From assembly GCF_003858635.1 (NCBI RefSeq), contig NZ_RQJO01000007.1, positions 869,941-933,940 on the forward strand: DNA of 64,000 nucleotides, written 5' to 3'. Below the pieces are notes generated by a model. It did not search any database, was not told the origin of the DNA, and worked only from the letters and a program-made list of their open reading frames with translations. The translations under genes were made by a program, and so were the position numbers. Of this stretch, positions 9,593-18,678 are shown piece by piece (the first letter of the stretch is position 1; the number at the start of each line of letters is the position of its first letter). This stretch comes from Larkinella rosea (GTDB lineage Bacteria; Bacteroidota; Bacteroidia; Cytophagales; Spirosomataceae).

Positions 9593-9713
9593 TGTTTACG
9601 CCCAGTCAGCCGGTCGAAGACCCTAACCGCGGTGAAATAATAGGGGAAGCAAAAGATAACCGATGGCAGGGTCTCCCGACCGTACGACGGCCCGGCACCG
9701 ACAGGGTTTGAAG

Positions 9714-10733
9714 TTAATGCAAAATCTCGTACACCAATTGCTTCAGAATTGCGCCCTCGTTTAAGGAAGGCGAATCGATGCCTTTCGAAAGTGCGTCGGC
9801 CTGCCGGATGGAATGGATAATTCCGGCTACTTTCCACAGCGGATACGCCCGGGCGGTTTGCAAATAGTCTTTCACAAAAAAGGTGTGAACGCCCAACAGG
9901 GTAGCCAGTGTCTTTTCGGATTGGTCGCGCGATGCCTGCACCATCAATACTTTCGTAAAAAACTGGTACAGAATAATCAGCATCGGCGGCAGCGGATTGT
10001 CCTTCGGGTTTCGGCTAAAATAGTCGGCGATGCGGTTGGCCTTCAGCACATCCCGTAATGTGAGCGCTTTTTGCAGTTCAAACACATTGTATTCTTTACT
10101 GATCCCGACCAGCCGTTCCACGGTGTCAGCGCTGATTTCCTCCCCGACTTTCAGATTGATCATGATTTTGTCGATTTCACTGGCCAGTCGTTTCAGGTCA
10201 TTGCCAATGTAATCAAACAGCATCTGAATGGCTTTCAGGCTGATTTTCACGTTCTGACGGCGGCAATAGTCACCAATCCAGTCCGGTACTTTATTATCGT
10301 ACAGCTTTTTGGAATTGAGCAAAATACCCTTCTGGGCAATGGCTTTGGCCAGCGCCTTGCGTTCGTCAAACGGACCGGCATGACACAGGACGAGTATCGT
10401 GGACGCCAACGGCGCCCTGGCGTAGTCTTCCAGCAGGGTCTGGCTTGCCTTCTCGTTCAAACCGCCCATCTGCTGCGCTTCCTTCACAAGTACCAGCTGC
10501 CGGTCGGCCATAAACGGATACCGCCGGGCCATGTTAATCACCGCCCCGATCTGGGTATCTTTCCCGAAAACCGTGAACTGGTTAAAGCCCCGCTCGTGCT
10601 CCGGTACGGCCACTTTTTCAATTTCATCGGCTACCAGATCGGTAAAATACGGTTCGTCGCCGTGCAACAAATACACCGGCGCAAAATTTTTCTTCCGGAC
10701 GTCCTTTAATATCTGATCAATTGCCGGTGTCAT
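9714..10733 (-). CDS. holA: HolA, DNA polymerase III subunit delta
   Basis: A 339-residue clamp-loader delta subunit, which opens the sliding clamp ring at the replication fork. The N-terminal part shows the degenerate AAA+ fold (APVYLLHGDEPYFTDLVADE, with the P-loop decayed as usual for delta), then NDLKRLASEIDKIMINL near 190-206 and a helical C-terminal collar domain. Length fits the family. It stands alone on the minus strand between tRNA-Met and an ACP phosphodiesterase-like gene. Confidence 0.93.
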   Translation of the reverse strand: MTPAIDQILKDVRKKNFAPVYLLHGDEPYFTDLVADEIEKVAVPEHERGFNQFTVFGKDTQIGAVINMARRYPFMADRQLVLVKEAQQMGGLNEKASQTLLEDYARAPLASTILVLCHAGPFDERKALAKAIAQKGILLNSKKLYDNKVPDWIGDYCRRQNVKISLKAIQMLFDYIGNDLKRLASEIDKIMINLKVGEEISADTVERLVGISKEYNVFELQKALTLRDVLKANRIADYFSRNPKDNPLPPMLIILYQFFTKVLMVQASRDQSEKTLATLLGVHTFFVKDYLQTARAYPLWKVAGIIHSIRQADALSKGIDSPSLNEGAILKQLVYEILH

Positions 10734-10775
10734 AACGATACTGTATATACGTAATGAGTTTAAAAATGGGGTACC

Positions 10776-11381
10776 TTACCTAACCGGCGGATGAGTCGCC
10801 CGAAAAATCCAAACCTCCTGTTCCAATTCGGGAAAAAACCGGTCGAAATACGCGCCAAAGCTAGTGTAATTGTCCTTTAAATCCTCGATGGCCGTATCCA
10901 GATTGGACGGAAAAGCCGTTCGGCGCGCCATCCCTTTCAAACTTCGATCGATGCCTTCCAAAAACTGGTAATTCAGCAACCAATCGTGCTGCATCATATA
11001 ACCCGCCATCCGCCGGGCCGCGTCGGGCAACTGATTCCGGTGACTTTTCAGAAAATCATAAAAACCGCTTACAAAATCGGCCAGCGACTGGTTGGCAATC
11101 TCGGAAAAACGCCGGGCCAGAAAATGATCCAAAAAGACATCAATGGCCGGCCCGGCGTACTTATGACAACGCGGTCGAACCACAATGCGCATTTCTTCAA
11201 TAATCGGATGGTGATCCGTAAATTGATCGATCTGACGATGCAACCAGATACCGCGCTGAATTTCAGGTGATAAGCCGTGCCGGGGATGCGCGGGATTCCC
11301 CTTGATAAAATCCGCAATAAAATTACCAATGATCAGTCCTTCATCCGGTCCGGAAAGGTAGGCATGTGCTAATATATTCAT
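10776..11381 (-). CDS. Acyl carrier protein phosphodiesterase-like (AcpH family)
   Basis: A 201-residue protein starting MNILAHAYLSGPDEGLIIGN and continuing with FIADFIKGN, both typical of the AcpH family, metal-dependent enzymes that remove the phosphopantetheine arm from acyl carrier protein. The conserved Asp and His residues lie in IGNFIADF and RGIWLHRQIDQFTDHHP. It is 12 bases downstream of the dCMP deaminase gene, so they may share a transcript. The true substrate in Bacteroidota is uncertain. Confidence 0.87.
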   Translation of the reverse strand: MNILAHAYLSGPDEGLIIGNFIADFIKGNPAHPRHGLSPEIQRGIWLHRQIDQFTDHHPIIEEMRIVVRPRCHKYAGPAIDVFLDHFLARRFSEIANQSLADFVSGFYDFLKSHRNQLPDAARRMAGYMMQHDWLLNYQFLEGIDRSLKGMARRTAFPSNLDTAIEDLKDNYTSFGAYFDRFFPELEQEVWIFRATHPPVR

Positions 11382-11393
11382 CGATGAAGTTGC

Positions 11394-11894
11394 CTACAAA
11401 TGAGGGTCGCCCTGCGAAATCGCGGATTCAAATCCCGGTGTCGGCTGGTATTGTACGGTTTCTACCCCGAATTTACGCAAAAACTCGACACCTTCGTCCG
11501 TCGGAATGCCTTTGTATTGCGCGTAGGAATGCAGAAAAACCACCTTTGAAATTTTCATACTATAGATAATCCGTGCGCAGGCAATGCAGGGCGACAGCGT
11601 GACGTAAATGGTTGCCCCTTCGATGGCGGAACCGTTTTTAGCCGCGTACAAAATCGCATTTTGTTCGGCATGAAGCGCCAGCGAACAACTTCCTTTGGAA
11701 TCGCGGGGACAGCCTACTTCGGGAAACTCCTCGTCACAATTATGGGTTCCGGCCGGTGGACCGTTGTACCCAATGGAAATAATCCGGGTGTCTTTGGTTA
11801 AAACCGCACCTACCTGCGCCTTGATGCAGTGTGACCGCTGGGATAAATTGACGGCCAATTCCATGAAAATATCGTCAAACCGGGGCTTGCTCAT
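11394..11894 (-). CDS. Deoxycytidylate (dCMP) deaminase family protein
   Basis: A 166-residue cytidine-deaminase-fold enzyme that probably converts dCMP to dUMP for thymidylate synthesis. It has the zinc-binding HAEQNAILYA motif (His ligand and catalytic Glu) and LSPCIACARIIYS (two Cys ligands). I start it at the ATG at 11894, MSKPRFDDIFMELA, since the family begins close to this; the frame extends nine codons further up. A long inverted repeat occupies the gap upstream. Confidence 0.92.
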   Translation of the reverse strand: MSKPRFDDIFMELAVNLSQRSHCIKAQVGAVLTKDTRIISIGYNGPPAGTHNCDEEFPEVGCPRDSKGSCSLALHAEQNAILYAAKNGSAIEGATIYVTLSPCIACARIIYSMKISKVVFLHSYAQYKGIPTDEGVEFLRKFGVETVQYQPTPGFESAISQGDPHL

Positions 11895-11910
11895 CGAACG
11901 TGATTTATTT

Positions 11911-12000
11911 AATGGCAACACGGAATGTACCGATGGAACGGATTTTCACGGCCAAAATCCGTTTTAATTCGTTCCATCCGTCCAACCCGTGTTGCCATCA
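11911..12000. repeat. Long imperfect inverted repeat between ABC1 kinase and dCMP deaminase
   Basis: Outer arms TGGCAACACGG (11913-11923) and CCGTGTTGCCA (11987-11997) are exact complements. Inside, GATGGAACGGATTTT (11932-11946) pairs with AAAATCCG (11954-11961) and TTCCATC (11973-11979). The whole can fold into a hairpin of about 85 bases that fills most of the 130-base gap. No T run makes it a clear terminator. Confidence 0.75.
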
Positions 12001-12024
12001 AACTTAAAACTATTTACCCGCTAA

Positions 12025-13368
12025 TCAAGCAGCATTCTGCATTTCCTGCCGCAGTTTTTTCGAAATCAGCCAATCCGGTTTGTGCGTAACAACCTTGGCT
12101 TTCAACTCGTTGAGCATTGAATACAAGCCGAAATACGTCCGGTTGATGTATAAACCGTGCTGCGACCCGCGGGCCACCTTCGAGTTTTTCAATTCTTCCA
12201 CCTGAGCCAGTTCTTCCGCAAACGCATAAACCGTATCGAAATAGCTGTTGTCCCCAAAATCGAAGGTTTGTTTCTCGAACGGTTTTCCGAGCAAAACGAT
12301 CATTTTCTTGAACAAATCGATAAAAAACGCCTGTTCGCCGGGCGAATCTTCGGGAACGATAAACTCCAGGTTGCGAAACGTTTGCAGCGTGGCATCCTCA
12401 TCGTCGAGCATGTCGAAGTTGATCAGGCGGAAATAATTGTCATAAAAAAATTCCGAAATGACCTTCACACACCCAAAATCGATAACGCCCATTGTACCGT
12501 CGGCGCGCATCAGGAAGTTACCGGGATGCGGATCGGCGTGCACCTGCCGGAGGTCGTGGATCTGGAAATTATAGAAATCCCACAAGGCCTGGCCGATGCG
12601 GTTGCGAATTTCCTGCGACGGATTCGTTTTCAAAAAATCCTTCATGTGTAGCCCGTCCAGCCAATCCATCGTCAGAATGCGCCTGCTCGACAATTCCGGA
12701 TAATAGTTCGGAAAAACCAGATTTGGGATCGATGCACACTGCTCCGAAATATACATCGATCGTTTCAGTTCCAGCTCGTAGTCAGTTTCTTCCAGCAGCT
12801 TGGATTCCACTTCGCCCATGTACCGGTTGATGTCTTTTTCGTTCAGATTCAGCAACCGAATGGCGAGCGGTTTGGCGATCCGCAAATCCGAACTCACACT
12901 ATCCGCTACGCCCGGATACTGCACTTTAACTGCCAGTTTTTTGTCGTTTTTCCACGCCAGATGCACCTGACCGATGGAAGCCGCATTAACCGCTTCCATC
13001 TCAAACCGGTCATAGATCTGCTGCGGAGTTTTGCCAAAATACGTTCGGAACATCTTGACAACCAGCGGCCCGGACAATGGCGGAGCGGAATACTGCGACA
13101 TCGCAAACTGATCGACGTAAGCCCGTGGCAGGATATTTCGATCCATGCTCAGCATCTGCGCCATTTTCAACGCACTGCCTTTCAGTTCACTCAATGCATT
13201 ATAGATATCGGTCGCATTGTCCTTGTGTAGCTCCTCCTTCGTCCGCTCGGGATCAAGTAGTTTTTTGCTGTAATGCTTCAAATAATTCCCCCCCACTTTC
13301 ACACCCGCTTTCACAAACTGGCTCGCCCGGGCAACTTTGGTGGTGGGGATATGGTTTTGCGTTTTCAT
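12025..13368 (-). CDS. ABC1/UbiB-family atypical protein kinase
   Basis: A 447-residue member of the ABC1 (AarF/UbiB/COQ8) family of kinase-like proteins, often linked to quinone and lipid metabolism. Family marks are the AASIGQVHLA loop, the KGSALKMAQMLSMD stretch in place of the usual KxGQ motif, HADPHPGNFLM in the catalytic loop and VIDFGCVK as the metal-binding DFG-like motif. I begin at the ATG at 13368 (MKTQNHIPTTK); the open frame runs up through an intergenic repeat and its extra N-terminus is repeat-derived. It follows a TetR-type gene, which suggests common control. Confidence 0.9.
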   Translation of the reverse strand: MKTQNHIPTTKVARASQFVKAGVKVGGNYLKHYSKKLLDPERTKEELHKDNATDIYNALSELKGSALKMAQMLSMDRNILPRAYVDQFAMSQYSAPPLSGPLVVKMFRTYFGKTPQQIYDRFEMEAVNAASIGQVHLAWKNDKKLAVKVQYPGVADSVSSDLRIAKPLAIRLLNLNEKDINRYMGEVESKLLEETDYELELKRSMYISEQCASIPNLVFPNYYPELSSRRILTMDWLDGLHMKDFLKTNPSQEIRNRIGQALWDFYNFQIHDLRQVHADPHPGNFLMRADGTMGVIDFGCVKVISEFFYDNYFRLINFDMLDDEDATLQTFRNLEFIVPEDSPGEQAFFIDLFKKMIVLLGKPFEKQTFDFGDNSYFDTVYAFAEELAQVEELKNSKVARGSQHGLYINRTYFGLYSMLNELKAKVVTHKPDWLISKKLRQEMQNAA

Positions 13369-13374
13369 TGCATG

Positions 13375-13446
13375 AAAATGAACAATGAACAATGAATAAT
13401 GAAAAGCATGGGTACGCATTTCATTATTCATTATTCATTGTTCATC
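13375..13446. repeat. AATGAACAATGAA-type inverted repeat
   Basis: Arm one (13377-13404), made of AATGAACA and AATGAATAATGAAA units, pairs almost perfectly with arm two (13419-13445), leaving a 14-base loop. It fills the gap between the TetR-type gene, whose stop it overlaps, and the ABC1 kinase start. Related copies occur near 29354 and 46046. Confidence 0.85.
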
Positions 13447-14113
13447 ATTTATTTTGAAAAATGAATTTGGCCAGGTCGAACAGGGAATCAAGCGGAGAGC
13501 GGCCGATGAGATCGAAAGCCGTGTTGACCGATTTCTCGATGGCGGTATCGGTTTTCTCAAAGTTTTTGCTGACATCGTTGATCCAGAAATGGAGAATAAA
13601 CAGGGTCTGCGTCCACAGTCCATCGGCGTAGCGATCCGACAGAAATGGCCGGGGTTCCACTTCTTTGCTTTCCCGACCTTCCGCCAGCAAATCCCGGACG
13701 TAGTCGAAATACGACTCTTTAAAAAGTTGCAAAACCCGCGACGATTGGTTTCCCATTCGGGCTTTCGTCATTGGGGAAGCCTGCGCGTGGGCCTGCCGAA
13801 GCCGGTTATAGCTAAAAACCGCAAAACTGCGCTGGGCTTTCAGTACCTCAATCCAGGTGTAGTAAAAAGCCAGCAGCTTTTCACGAACGGAATAGGTCTG
13901 GTAAATGGGATCGGTTTCGACGGTTTGCAGGGCTTGCCGAAAATAGTCCCGCCAGATATCGGCTTCAATAGACTCAAACGACGTAAACTCCTGATAAAAA
14001 TCGGCTTCAGAAATCTTCAGTTTCTTCGCAAATTGAAAAACACTCGGTGGTGGGGTTCCGTTTTCAAGCACGTAATCGATGTAGGCTTTACGGATTTTTT
14101 CCAGTTTTTCCAT
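13445..14113 (-). CDS. TetR-like transcriptional regulator
   Basis: A 222-residue protein with an N-terminal region resembling a TetR helix-turn-helix (residues 5-55: KIRKAYIDYVLENG, then SVFQFAKKLKISEADFYQEF) and an all-helical C-terminal half that would bind a ligand and dimerise. It directly precedes the ABC1 kinase on the same strand, a pairing I recall from related genomes, so it may sense lipid or quinone state. The helix-turn-helix is divergent and the ligand is unknown. Confidence 0.78.
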   Translation of the reverse strand: MEKLEKIRKAYIDYVLENGTPPPSVFQFAKKLKISEADFYQEFTSFESIEADIWRDYFRQALQTVETDPIYQTYSVREKLLAFYYTWIEVLKAQRSFAVFSYNRLRQAHAQASPMTKARMGNQSSRVLQLFKESYFDYVRDLLAEGRESKEVEPRPFLSDRYADGLWTQTLFILHFWINDVSKNFEKTDTAIEKSVNTAFDLIGRSPLDSLFDLAKFIFQNK

Positions 14114-14144
14114 ACCTGACCAACGCTCCGTTTGGCAAAAAAGT

Positions 14145-14636
14145 TTAGCTTTTCATGTTCACAAACTGCAAAGAAATTTCCAGCTCGGCCCGGCGCAACA
14201 TCCCGATTACGGCCTGCAAATCGTCGATTTTTTTACTCGTCACCCGCACCTGGTCATCCATCGCCTGAGCGGTTATTTTCGGGAAGTGTTCCTTGATCAG
14301 TTTCAGGATTTTCCGTTGCTGATCTTTGTCCAGGCCCTGCCGGATTTTCAACTCCCGACGCAGCCGGTTTCCGGATGGATACGGCTCCGCCGAAAAATCC
14401 AGGCTCCTTCCGTCGACCCCCTGTTTCACCATGCGCGCCAGCAATATATCCTCCACCGATTTCAGACTCATGTCGTTGTCGGTGTCCACCTTGATAGTCA
14501 GCTCTTTTTTATTGAGTTCCACATTGGTTTTGCTGTTCCGCAAATCGTATCGATTGGCAATCTCCTTGATAGCCACATTGATGGCATTGTCCAGGGTCTG
14601 GAGGTCAACTTTACTGACTATATCAAATGAGGCCAT
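14145..14636 (-). CDS. yajQ: YajQ-family nucleotide-binding protein
   Basis: A 163-residue protein of the YajQ family: it opens MASFDIVSKVDLQTLDNAIN and contains ANRYDLRNSKTNVELNK, both hallmarks. It has two ferredoxin-like halves. Some family members bind cyclic di-GMP and change transcription; the role here is not shown. A complete promoter (14676-14706) lies about 40 bases upstream, so it is its own transcription start and may read into the TetR-type gene. Confidence 0.95.
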   Translation of the reverse strand: MASFDIVSKVDLQTLDNAINVAIKEIANRYDLRNSKTNVELNKKELTIKVDTDNDMSLKSVEDILLARMVKQGVDGRSLDFSAEPYPSGNRLRRELKIRQGLDKDQQRKILKLIKEHFPKITAQAMDDQVRVTSKKIDDLQAVIGMLRRAELEISLQFVNMKS

Positions 14637-14675
14637 TGTTGTGGTTTCGGAATAATGTTTAACATCAAGTTTTCA

Positions 14676-14706
14676 CAAAAGTAGAGTCATTTACAGACCC
14701 AGTCAA
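14676..14706 (-). promoter_or_regulatory. Promoter of yajQ
   Basis: On the minus strand TTG (14706-14704), a 20-base spacer and TACTTTTG (14683-14676) form a complete Bacteroidota promoter about 40 bases before the yajQ ATG. Confidence 0.78.
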
Positions 14707-14842
14707 CCCTTTCGATGGGTATTTGAACCATGAATAACCCTGCAAACTGATCGTTCGTTGCATAATCCCCGATTAACATTGGTTGCGCGTGCAATTAAAA
14801 ATACTTTCACGCCTTCAATTCTTCTCTGTTCAATCAATTACC

Positions 14843-16108
14843 ATGAAAAGTAACGTTTACCTGATTGCCGCAGTGTGCCTGCTGCTGCCCTGTTTATCCT
14901 GGGGTCAATGCGCTCCGCCCTCCCCGTCGTGTTCGGGCTGCTCGCCATTAACCGCTGATAATCAAAACCTTTCTTCCGGAACATACTGTATTTCCACCAC
15001 CGTAAGCAACATTAATATTTTACCGGGAGCCGTGGTGTGCATTAGCGCCCCGGGCTCAATCGTAAACGGCAACCTGAGCGGAGGAACATTGATCTACAAC
15101 GGCGGAACACTGACCAATTTCAATGCTAATTCCGGGGACCTGCGCATTCAGGGAGCGCTTACCAATACGGCCAGCACCGGTTTGAATGGAGCCCGCGTCA
15201 TTGTCGAAAACGGCGGTTCGTTATCGAAAACCGATCTCGACGTCAATTGGAGTCTGGTGGTCGACGGGGGGACCGTTGACATTAGCAATCTATTCAGAAT
15301 CAACGGGAATGGCAGTGTTTGCCTTTCCAACACGGGTCAGATTCACACCCAATACCTGCAAAACAACAGCACCAACGGAACGACGGCCCAATCAACAAAA
15401 GGATGTATTTCAATATCGAATCCGCAGGGACAAACTAATCTGAACAATATACTCACCAATACATCCAATGTGTTCGTGTGCCTGCCCGGCTCGTTCACAC
15501 CTTCTAATCTCGGTTCTGCCACCACCGCGACGAATTGCACCAATTGCACGACGGCTTTGCCCGTTACCTACGCCTATTTTCGGGCGCAACCCTTGCAAAA
15601 AGGCGTTCAACTGGAATGGCAAACGACGAACGAACTCCGTCACAGCCATTTCATCGTGGAGCGATCGATCAACGCCATCGATTTTCAATCCGTCAGTGGT
15701 CCCGTCATTGATCCATTCGGAACCCGGAACGATACCAAAGTATACCGGTATATCGACGGCGAGGTTTCGCAGGGGACGTTTTATTACCGTCTGAAACAAG
15801 TCGATACCGATGGCAGTTTTGCCTACTCCAAACTGGTGGCGGTGAACTTAGGCGACCAGAATGCAGCGGTCCGGCTGTTTCCGAACCCGGTCGTTGATCA
15901 ACTTCAGATTCGTTTTGATACGGAAGAAATGGGCATTGTTGACGTGGAGTTATCAGACTTGAGCGGTAAAGAGTGGCTAAGCCAAAGCGGGAATAAAACG
16001 GAAAAAAGCCACATGCAGCAGCTGAATGTCCAATCGCTCCCCAAAGGATTCTACCTGGTGACGATCCGCCTGGGAAATCAGTATTTTATTCGAAAGCTTT
16101 TGAAGTAA
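14843..16108 (+). CDS. Secreted protein with T9SS type A sorting domain
   Basis: A 421-residue exported protein. The start at 14843 gives a clear signal peptide (MKSNVYLIAAVCLLLPCLSW). The middle, about residues 25-240, is rich in Asn, Ser, Thr, Gly and Cys with repeating turns, as in beta-helical surface proteins. The last 80 residues form a type IX secretion C-terminal domain with RLFPNPVVDQLQIRF, a DLSGKEW turn and the end GNQYFIRKLLK. It should cross the outer membrane by T9SS and be anchored or released there. The function of the middle region is unknown. Confidence 0.87.
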   Translation: MKSNVYLIAAVCLLLPCLSWGQCAPPSPSCSGCSPLTADNQNLSSGTYCISTTVSNINILPGAVVCISAPGSIVNGNLSGGTLIYNGGTLTNFNANSGDLRIQGALTNTASTGLNGARVIVENGGSLSKTDLDVNWSLVVDGGTVDISNLFRINGNGSVCLSNTGQIHTQYLQNNSTNGTTAQSTKGCISISNPQGQTNLNNILTNTSNVFVCLPGSFTPSNLGSATTATNCTNCTTALPVTYAYFRAQPLQKGVQLEWQTTNELRHSHFIVERSINAIDFQSVSGPVIDPFGTRNDTKVYRYIDGEVSQGTFYYRLKQVDTDGSFAYSKLVAVNLGDQNAAVRLFPNPVVDQLQIRFDTEEMGIVDVELSDLSGKEWLSQSGNKTEKSHMQQLNVQSLPKGFYLVTIRLGNQYFIRKLLK

Positions 16109-16111
16109 ATT

Positions 16112-18205
16112 TTACATACGAACCAGATAAGCACCCTGCTGGCGAACGGAATGGCACGAAATCCCCAAAACACGGGCTTCGGCCAGCAAACGGTCGGTCA
16201 GCAGGGTTTTGTTGGAGTCATCAAAAATGATGTTCCGGGCAACCACACGACTTTTCAATTGATTCCAGTCCTGCACGGCATTCCGGCTAATAACCAGGAA
16301 ATCGACTACAATCGGCAAATGGCGGTCTGCTTTTTTTGTTAATTTATTGAGAATCAATACCGATTTTGCCTGCCACCGAACCAGCGAGAACGACCGGTTT
16401 TGGTAAAGACTCAACTGTTTTTCGGGCCGATCCGGTTGCGCAAAGCCAATCCGGCTGACGCCGAGGCTATCCCAGGTATTTCGGATGTAAAAGGTTACTT
16501 CCCGGCTTTTAGCCGAAACTGGTTCCTTCGTCAAAAGAACGGCGGCATTGGCCTGCACAAAACTGATGGCCGATTGATGCGGCACAAAATGGACAATGAA
16601 TAACCGCTGGCTTTTTCGCTGAATGGTTGTCCAGCCTACTGAAACGACCAACAAAACCGCACTCATCGCCACCAACCACACATAGCGTCTCTCCCGGAAT
16701 ACCAGCAACGCAATTCCCGACAGAATGATCGCATACAACAGCCCCAACTCCCGGCTGGTGGTCATGAGCGGAGTCAGAATCGAGTTCGGCAATTTTTCCG
16801 TATAAATGATGCATTGGTTCAGTAGCCACATCGATCCGAAAAGCATTTTCCCAACCCAAACACCGACATAGGGAATCCAGCCCACCACCAGCAAACCCAT
16901 CGCGAGAATCAAAACCAGGGACGAAACTGGAATAACAATTGGATTTGCCAACCAGAAATACGTCGGAAACTGATGAAAATAAAATACGCCCAATGGAAAA
17001 GTCACCAACTGGGCGACGAGCGAAACTGCCGTAATTTTCCACCCCCAATCGGCCCAGCAAGACCGAAACGTAATGGTTTGGTACAGGCTGCGGTGCCACA
17101 AAATCAACGCACCTACGGCCAGGTAGGACAACTGAAAACCGGCTGTTGTCAGCGCATAGGGATCTAACAACAAGATTAGGAAAGCCGATGCTGCCAGCGT
17201 ATTCAGCGGGTTATTCGTCCGCCCGATCGTTTGTCCAATCAGTAACAGATTAAACATGAAGGCGGATCGCAGAACCGGTGCCGAAAAACCGGTCATCAAC
17301 GCGTAAAACCACAACAGACCGAGCATGATGATGGCAAACAGGTAGGTTCCGCCCTTCCGGCGTTTCAAGAACCCAAGCATAAAACTAACCGCAGCAAACA
17401 ACACGCCCACGTGCAGCCCCGAAACCGACAGGACATGAACGGCTCCGGCGGCCGAATACGCTTGTTGCAAATCGGGATCGATGCCGTCCCGCACGCCCAG
17501 AATCATGGCTTTCACAATAGCAAATTCCTGCCCGGCGCCCAGGTGACTGGTAAAAACGCTATCGGCCCAGGCATTAACCGCATAGGCTGTTGCAGTCAGC
17601 CGATTCACGGGTTGATAACCGAAAACGATTCGTTCCGTCGGACGTAAATACTGCTGGTGGTAAATTCCCCGGTTAGCCAGGTGACGTTTGTAATTAAATT
17701 CGCCCGGATTCAACGGTGGGTCAATCGTTCTGGGTGCGCCCCTAACCAGCCAGAGGTCGCCGTATTGGGGCTTTTTCGGTACAGTCTTATCGATGTAAAC
17801 AATCAACCGTCCGCTCGCTGAACTCCATCCCTGATTCGTCAATAACCGCCGTACTTCCAGCTCCAGCCGAAAGGTTTTGGTACGGTTTTCAGCTTGCGAA
17901 CTGACGACTGCTTCGTAGGCCCGAATGGGTTGCTGAACGTGAATCAGGTTATTCGAGTCAGTGCGGGCCGTATGATAAAAGGTGAATAACCAGCCTGTAC
18001 AAACAAATATCATAAAACCGGTTAGTCCCTTCAGTAGGGTCGAGGATGATAATCGGACGGTAAAAGCCGCAAGCATCCCCAACACACTGAGAATCAGAAG
18101 AACAAAAACGAGCTGCAGGGCCGTTGGGAAAGTAAGATAACCCACTATACCGCTCATCAAAGCGCCGACATACCGGACGAACGGGAAAGCATTCCAGCGC
18201 AGCAT
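16112..18205 (-). CDS. ComEC/Rec2-family membrane protein
   Basis: A 697-residue polytopic membrane protein of the ComEC/Rec2 family, which forms the DNA channel in naturally competent bacteria. It shows N-terminal membrane segments, a soluble OB-like DUF4131 region (about 90-200), and the competence domain with HVLSVSGLHVGVLFAAVSF and GFSAPVLRSAFMFNLLLIG. The C-terminal 150 residues lack the HxHxDH metal site of the metallo-beta-lactamase-like domain found in full-length ComEC. Its start overlaps the GNAT stop (TGATG). Whether the cell takes up DNA cannot be told. Confidence 0.88.
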   Translation of the reverse strand: MLRWNAFPFVRYVGALMSGIVGYLTFPTALQLVFVLLILSVLGMLAAFTVRLSSSTLLKGLTGFMIFVCTGWLFTFYHTARTDSNNLIHVQQPIRAYEAVVSSQAENRTKTFRLELEVRRLLTNQGWSSASGRLIVYIDKTVPKKPQYGDLWLVRGAPRTIDPPLNPGEFNYKRHLANRGIYHQQYLRPTERIVFGYQPVNRLTATAYAVNAWADSVFTSHLGAGQEFAIVKAMILGVRDGIDPDLQQAYSAAGAVHVLSVSGLHVGVLFAAVSFMLGFLKRRKGGTYLFAIIMLGLLWFYALMTGFSAPVLRSAFMFNLLLIGQTIGRTNNPLNTLAASAFLILLLDPYALTTAGFQLSYLAVGALILWHRSLYQTITFRSCWADWGWKITAVSLVAQLVTFPLGVFYFHQFPTYFWLANPIVIPVSSLVLILAMGLLVVGWIPYVGVWVGKMLFGSMWLLNQCIIYTEKLPNSILTPLMTTSRELGLLYAIILSGIALLVFRERRYVWLVAMSAVLLVVSVGWTTIQRKSQRLFIVHFVPHQSAISFVQANAAVLLTKEPVSAKSREVTFYIRNTWDSLGVSRIGFAQPDRPEKQLSLYQNRSFSLVRWQAKSVLILNKLTKKADRHLPIVVDFLVISRNAVQDWNQLKSRVVARNIIFDDSNKTLLTDRLLAEARVLGISCHSVRQQGAYLVRM

Positions 18206-18654
18206 CAGTCTGGAAAGGAAGAAGCGGGTAATACCATTTTATAATGCTGAATTCCGCATTCTTCGAACATGGGTCCAACGGCCTTGAACCCGAATTTGGC
18301 GTACAGGGGCATGGCCGTCAGTTGGGCGTTCAGGTAAACGGATTCGATGGGTTCGGGTTGTTGACTGAAGATGTCGTCCAGAACGGCTTGAACAAGTCGT
18401 TGTCCGACCCCTTTGCCACGGTAAGCGGCTAACACTGCAAACCGCTCCAGTTTTACACCGTTCGAGGTCGTGCGCCAGCGGGCCGTTCCGCAGGGTGTTC
18501 CATCGTATAAAGCCAGAAAGTGGTGACTGGTCGTTTCAAATTCATCGTATTCATCCTCCTTTCGAACGTGTTGTTCTTTCACAAACACTTCCTCGCGAAT
18601 GGCAAAAACATGCTGCATTTCAGCCGGACGGACAATCTGAGTCACTGTAATCAT
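18205..18654 (-). CDS. GNAT-family N-acetyltransferase
   Basis: A 149-residue acetyltransferase of the GNAT fold (ElaA-like subgroup). The acetyl-CoA loop is LAAYRGKGVGQRLVQAVL, following the strand GVKLERFAVL, and YAKFGFKAVGPMFEE is the usual end. I chose the ATG at 18654, MITVTQIVRPAEMQHVFAIR; the longer frame would add 24 residues derived from an inverted repeat. The last base of its stop is the first base of the comEC-like start, so translation is likely coupled. The acceptor substrate is unknown. Confidence 0.88.
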   Translation of the reverse strand: MITVTQIVRPAEMQHVFAIREEVFVKEQHVRKEDEYDEFETTSHHFLALYDGTPCGTARWRTTSNGVKLERFAVLAAYRGKGVGQRLVQAVLDDIFSQQPEPIESVYLNAQLTAMPLYAKFGFKAVGPMFEECGIQHYKMVLPASSFPD

Positions 18655-18678
18655 ACGGCAGGTGGTTTGGTGGCTAAC

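Noticed and set aside
13369-13431. N-terminal extension of the ABC1 kinase (SLFIVH-like peptide)
   Set aside because: The extra 21 residues come from the intergenic inverted repeat, and the family starts near the later ATG.
13377-13445. CRISPR-like repetition of AATGAACA units
   Set aside because: Units are short, contiguous and palindromic, without spacers or cas genes.
13454-14119. A 221-codon open frame antisense to the TetR-like gene
   Set aside because: Mirror frame; the minus-strand protein has the sensible composition and an upstream context fitting its neighbours.
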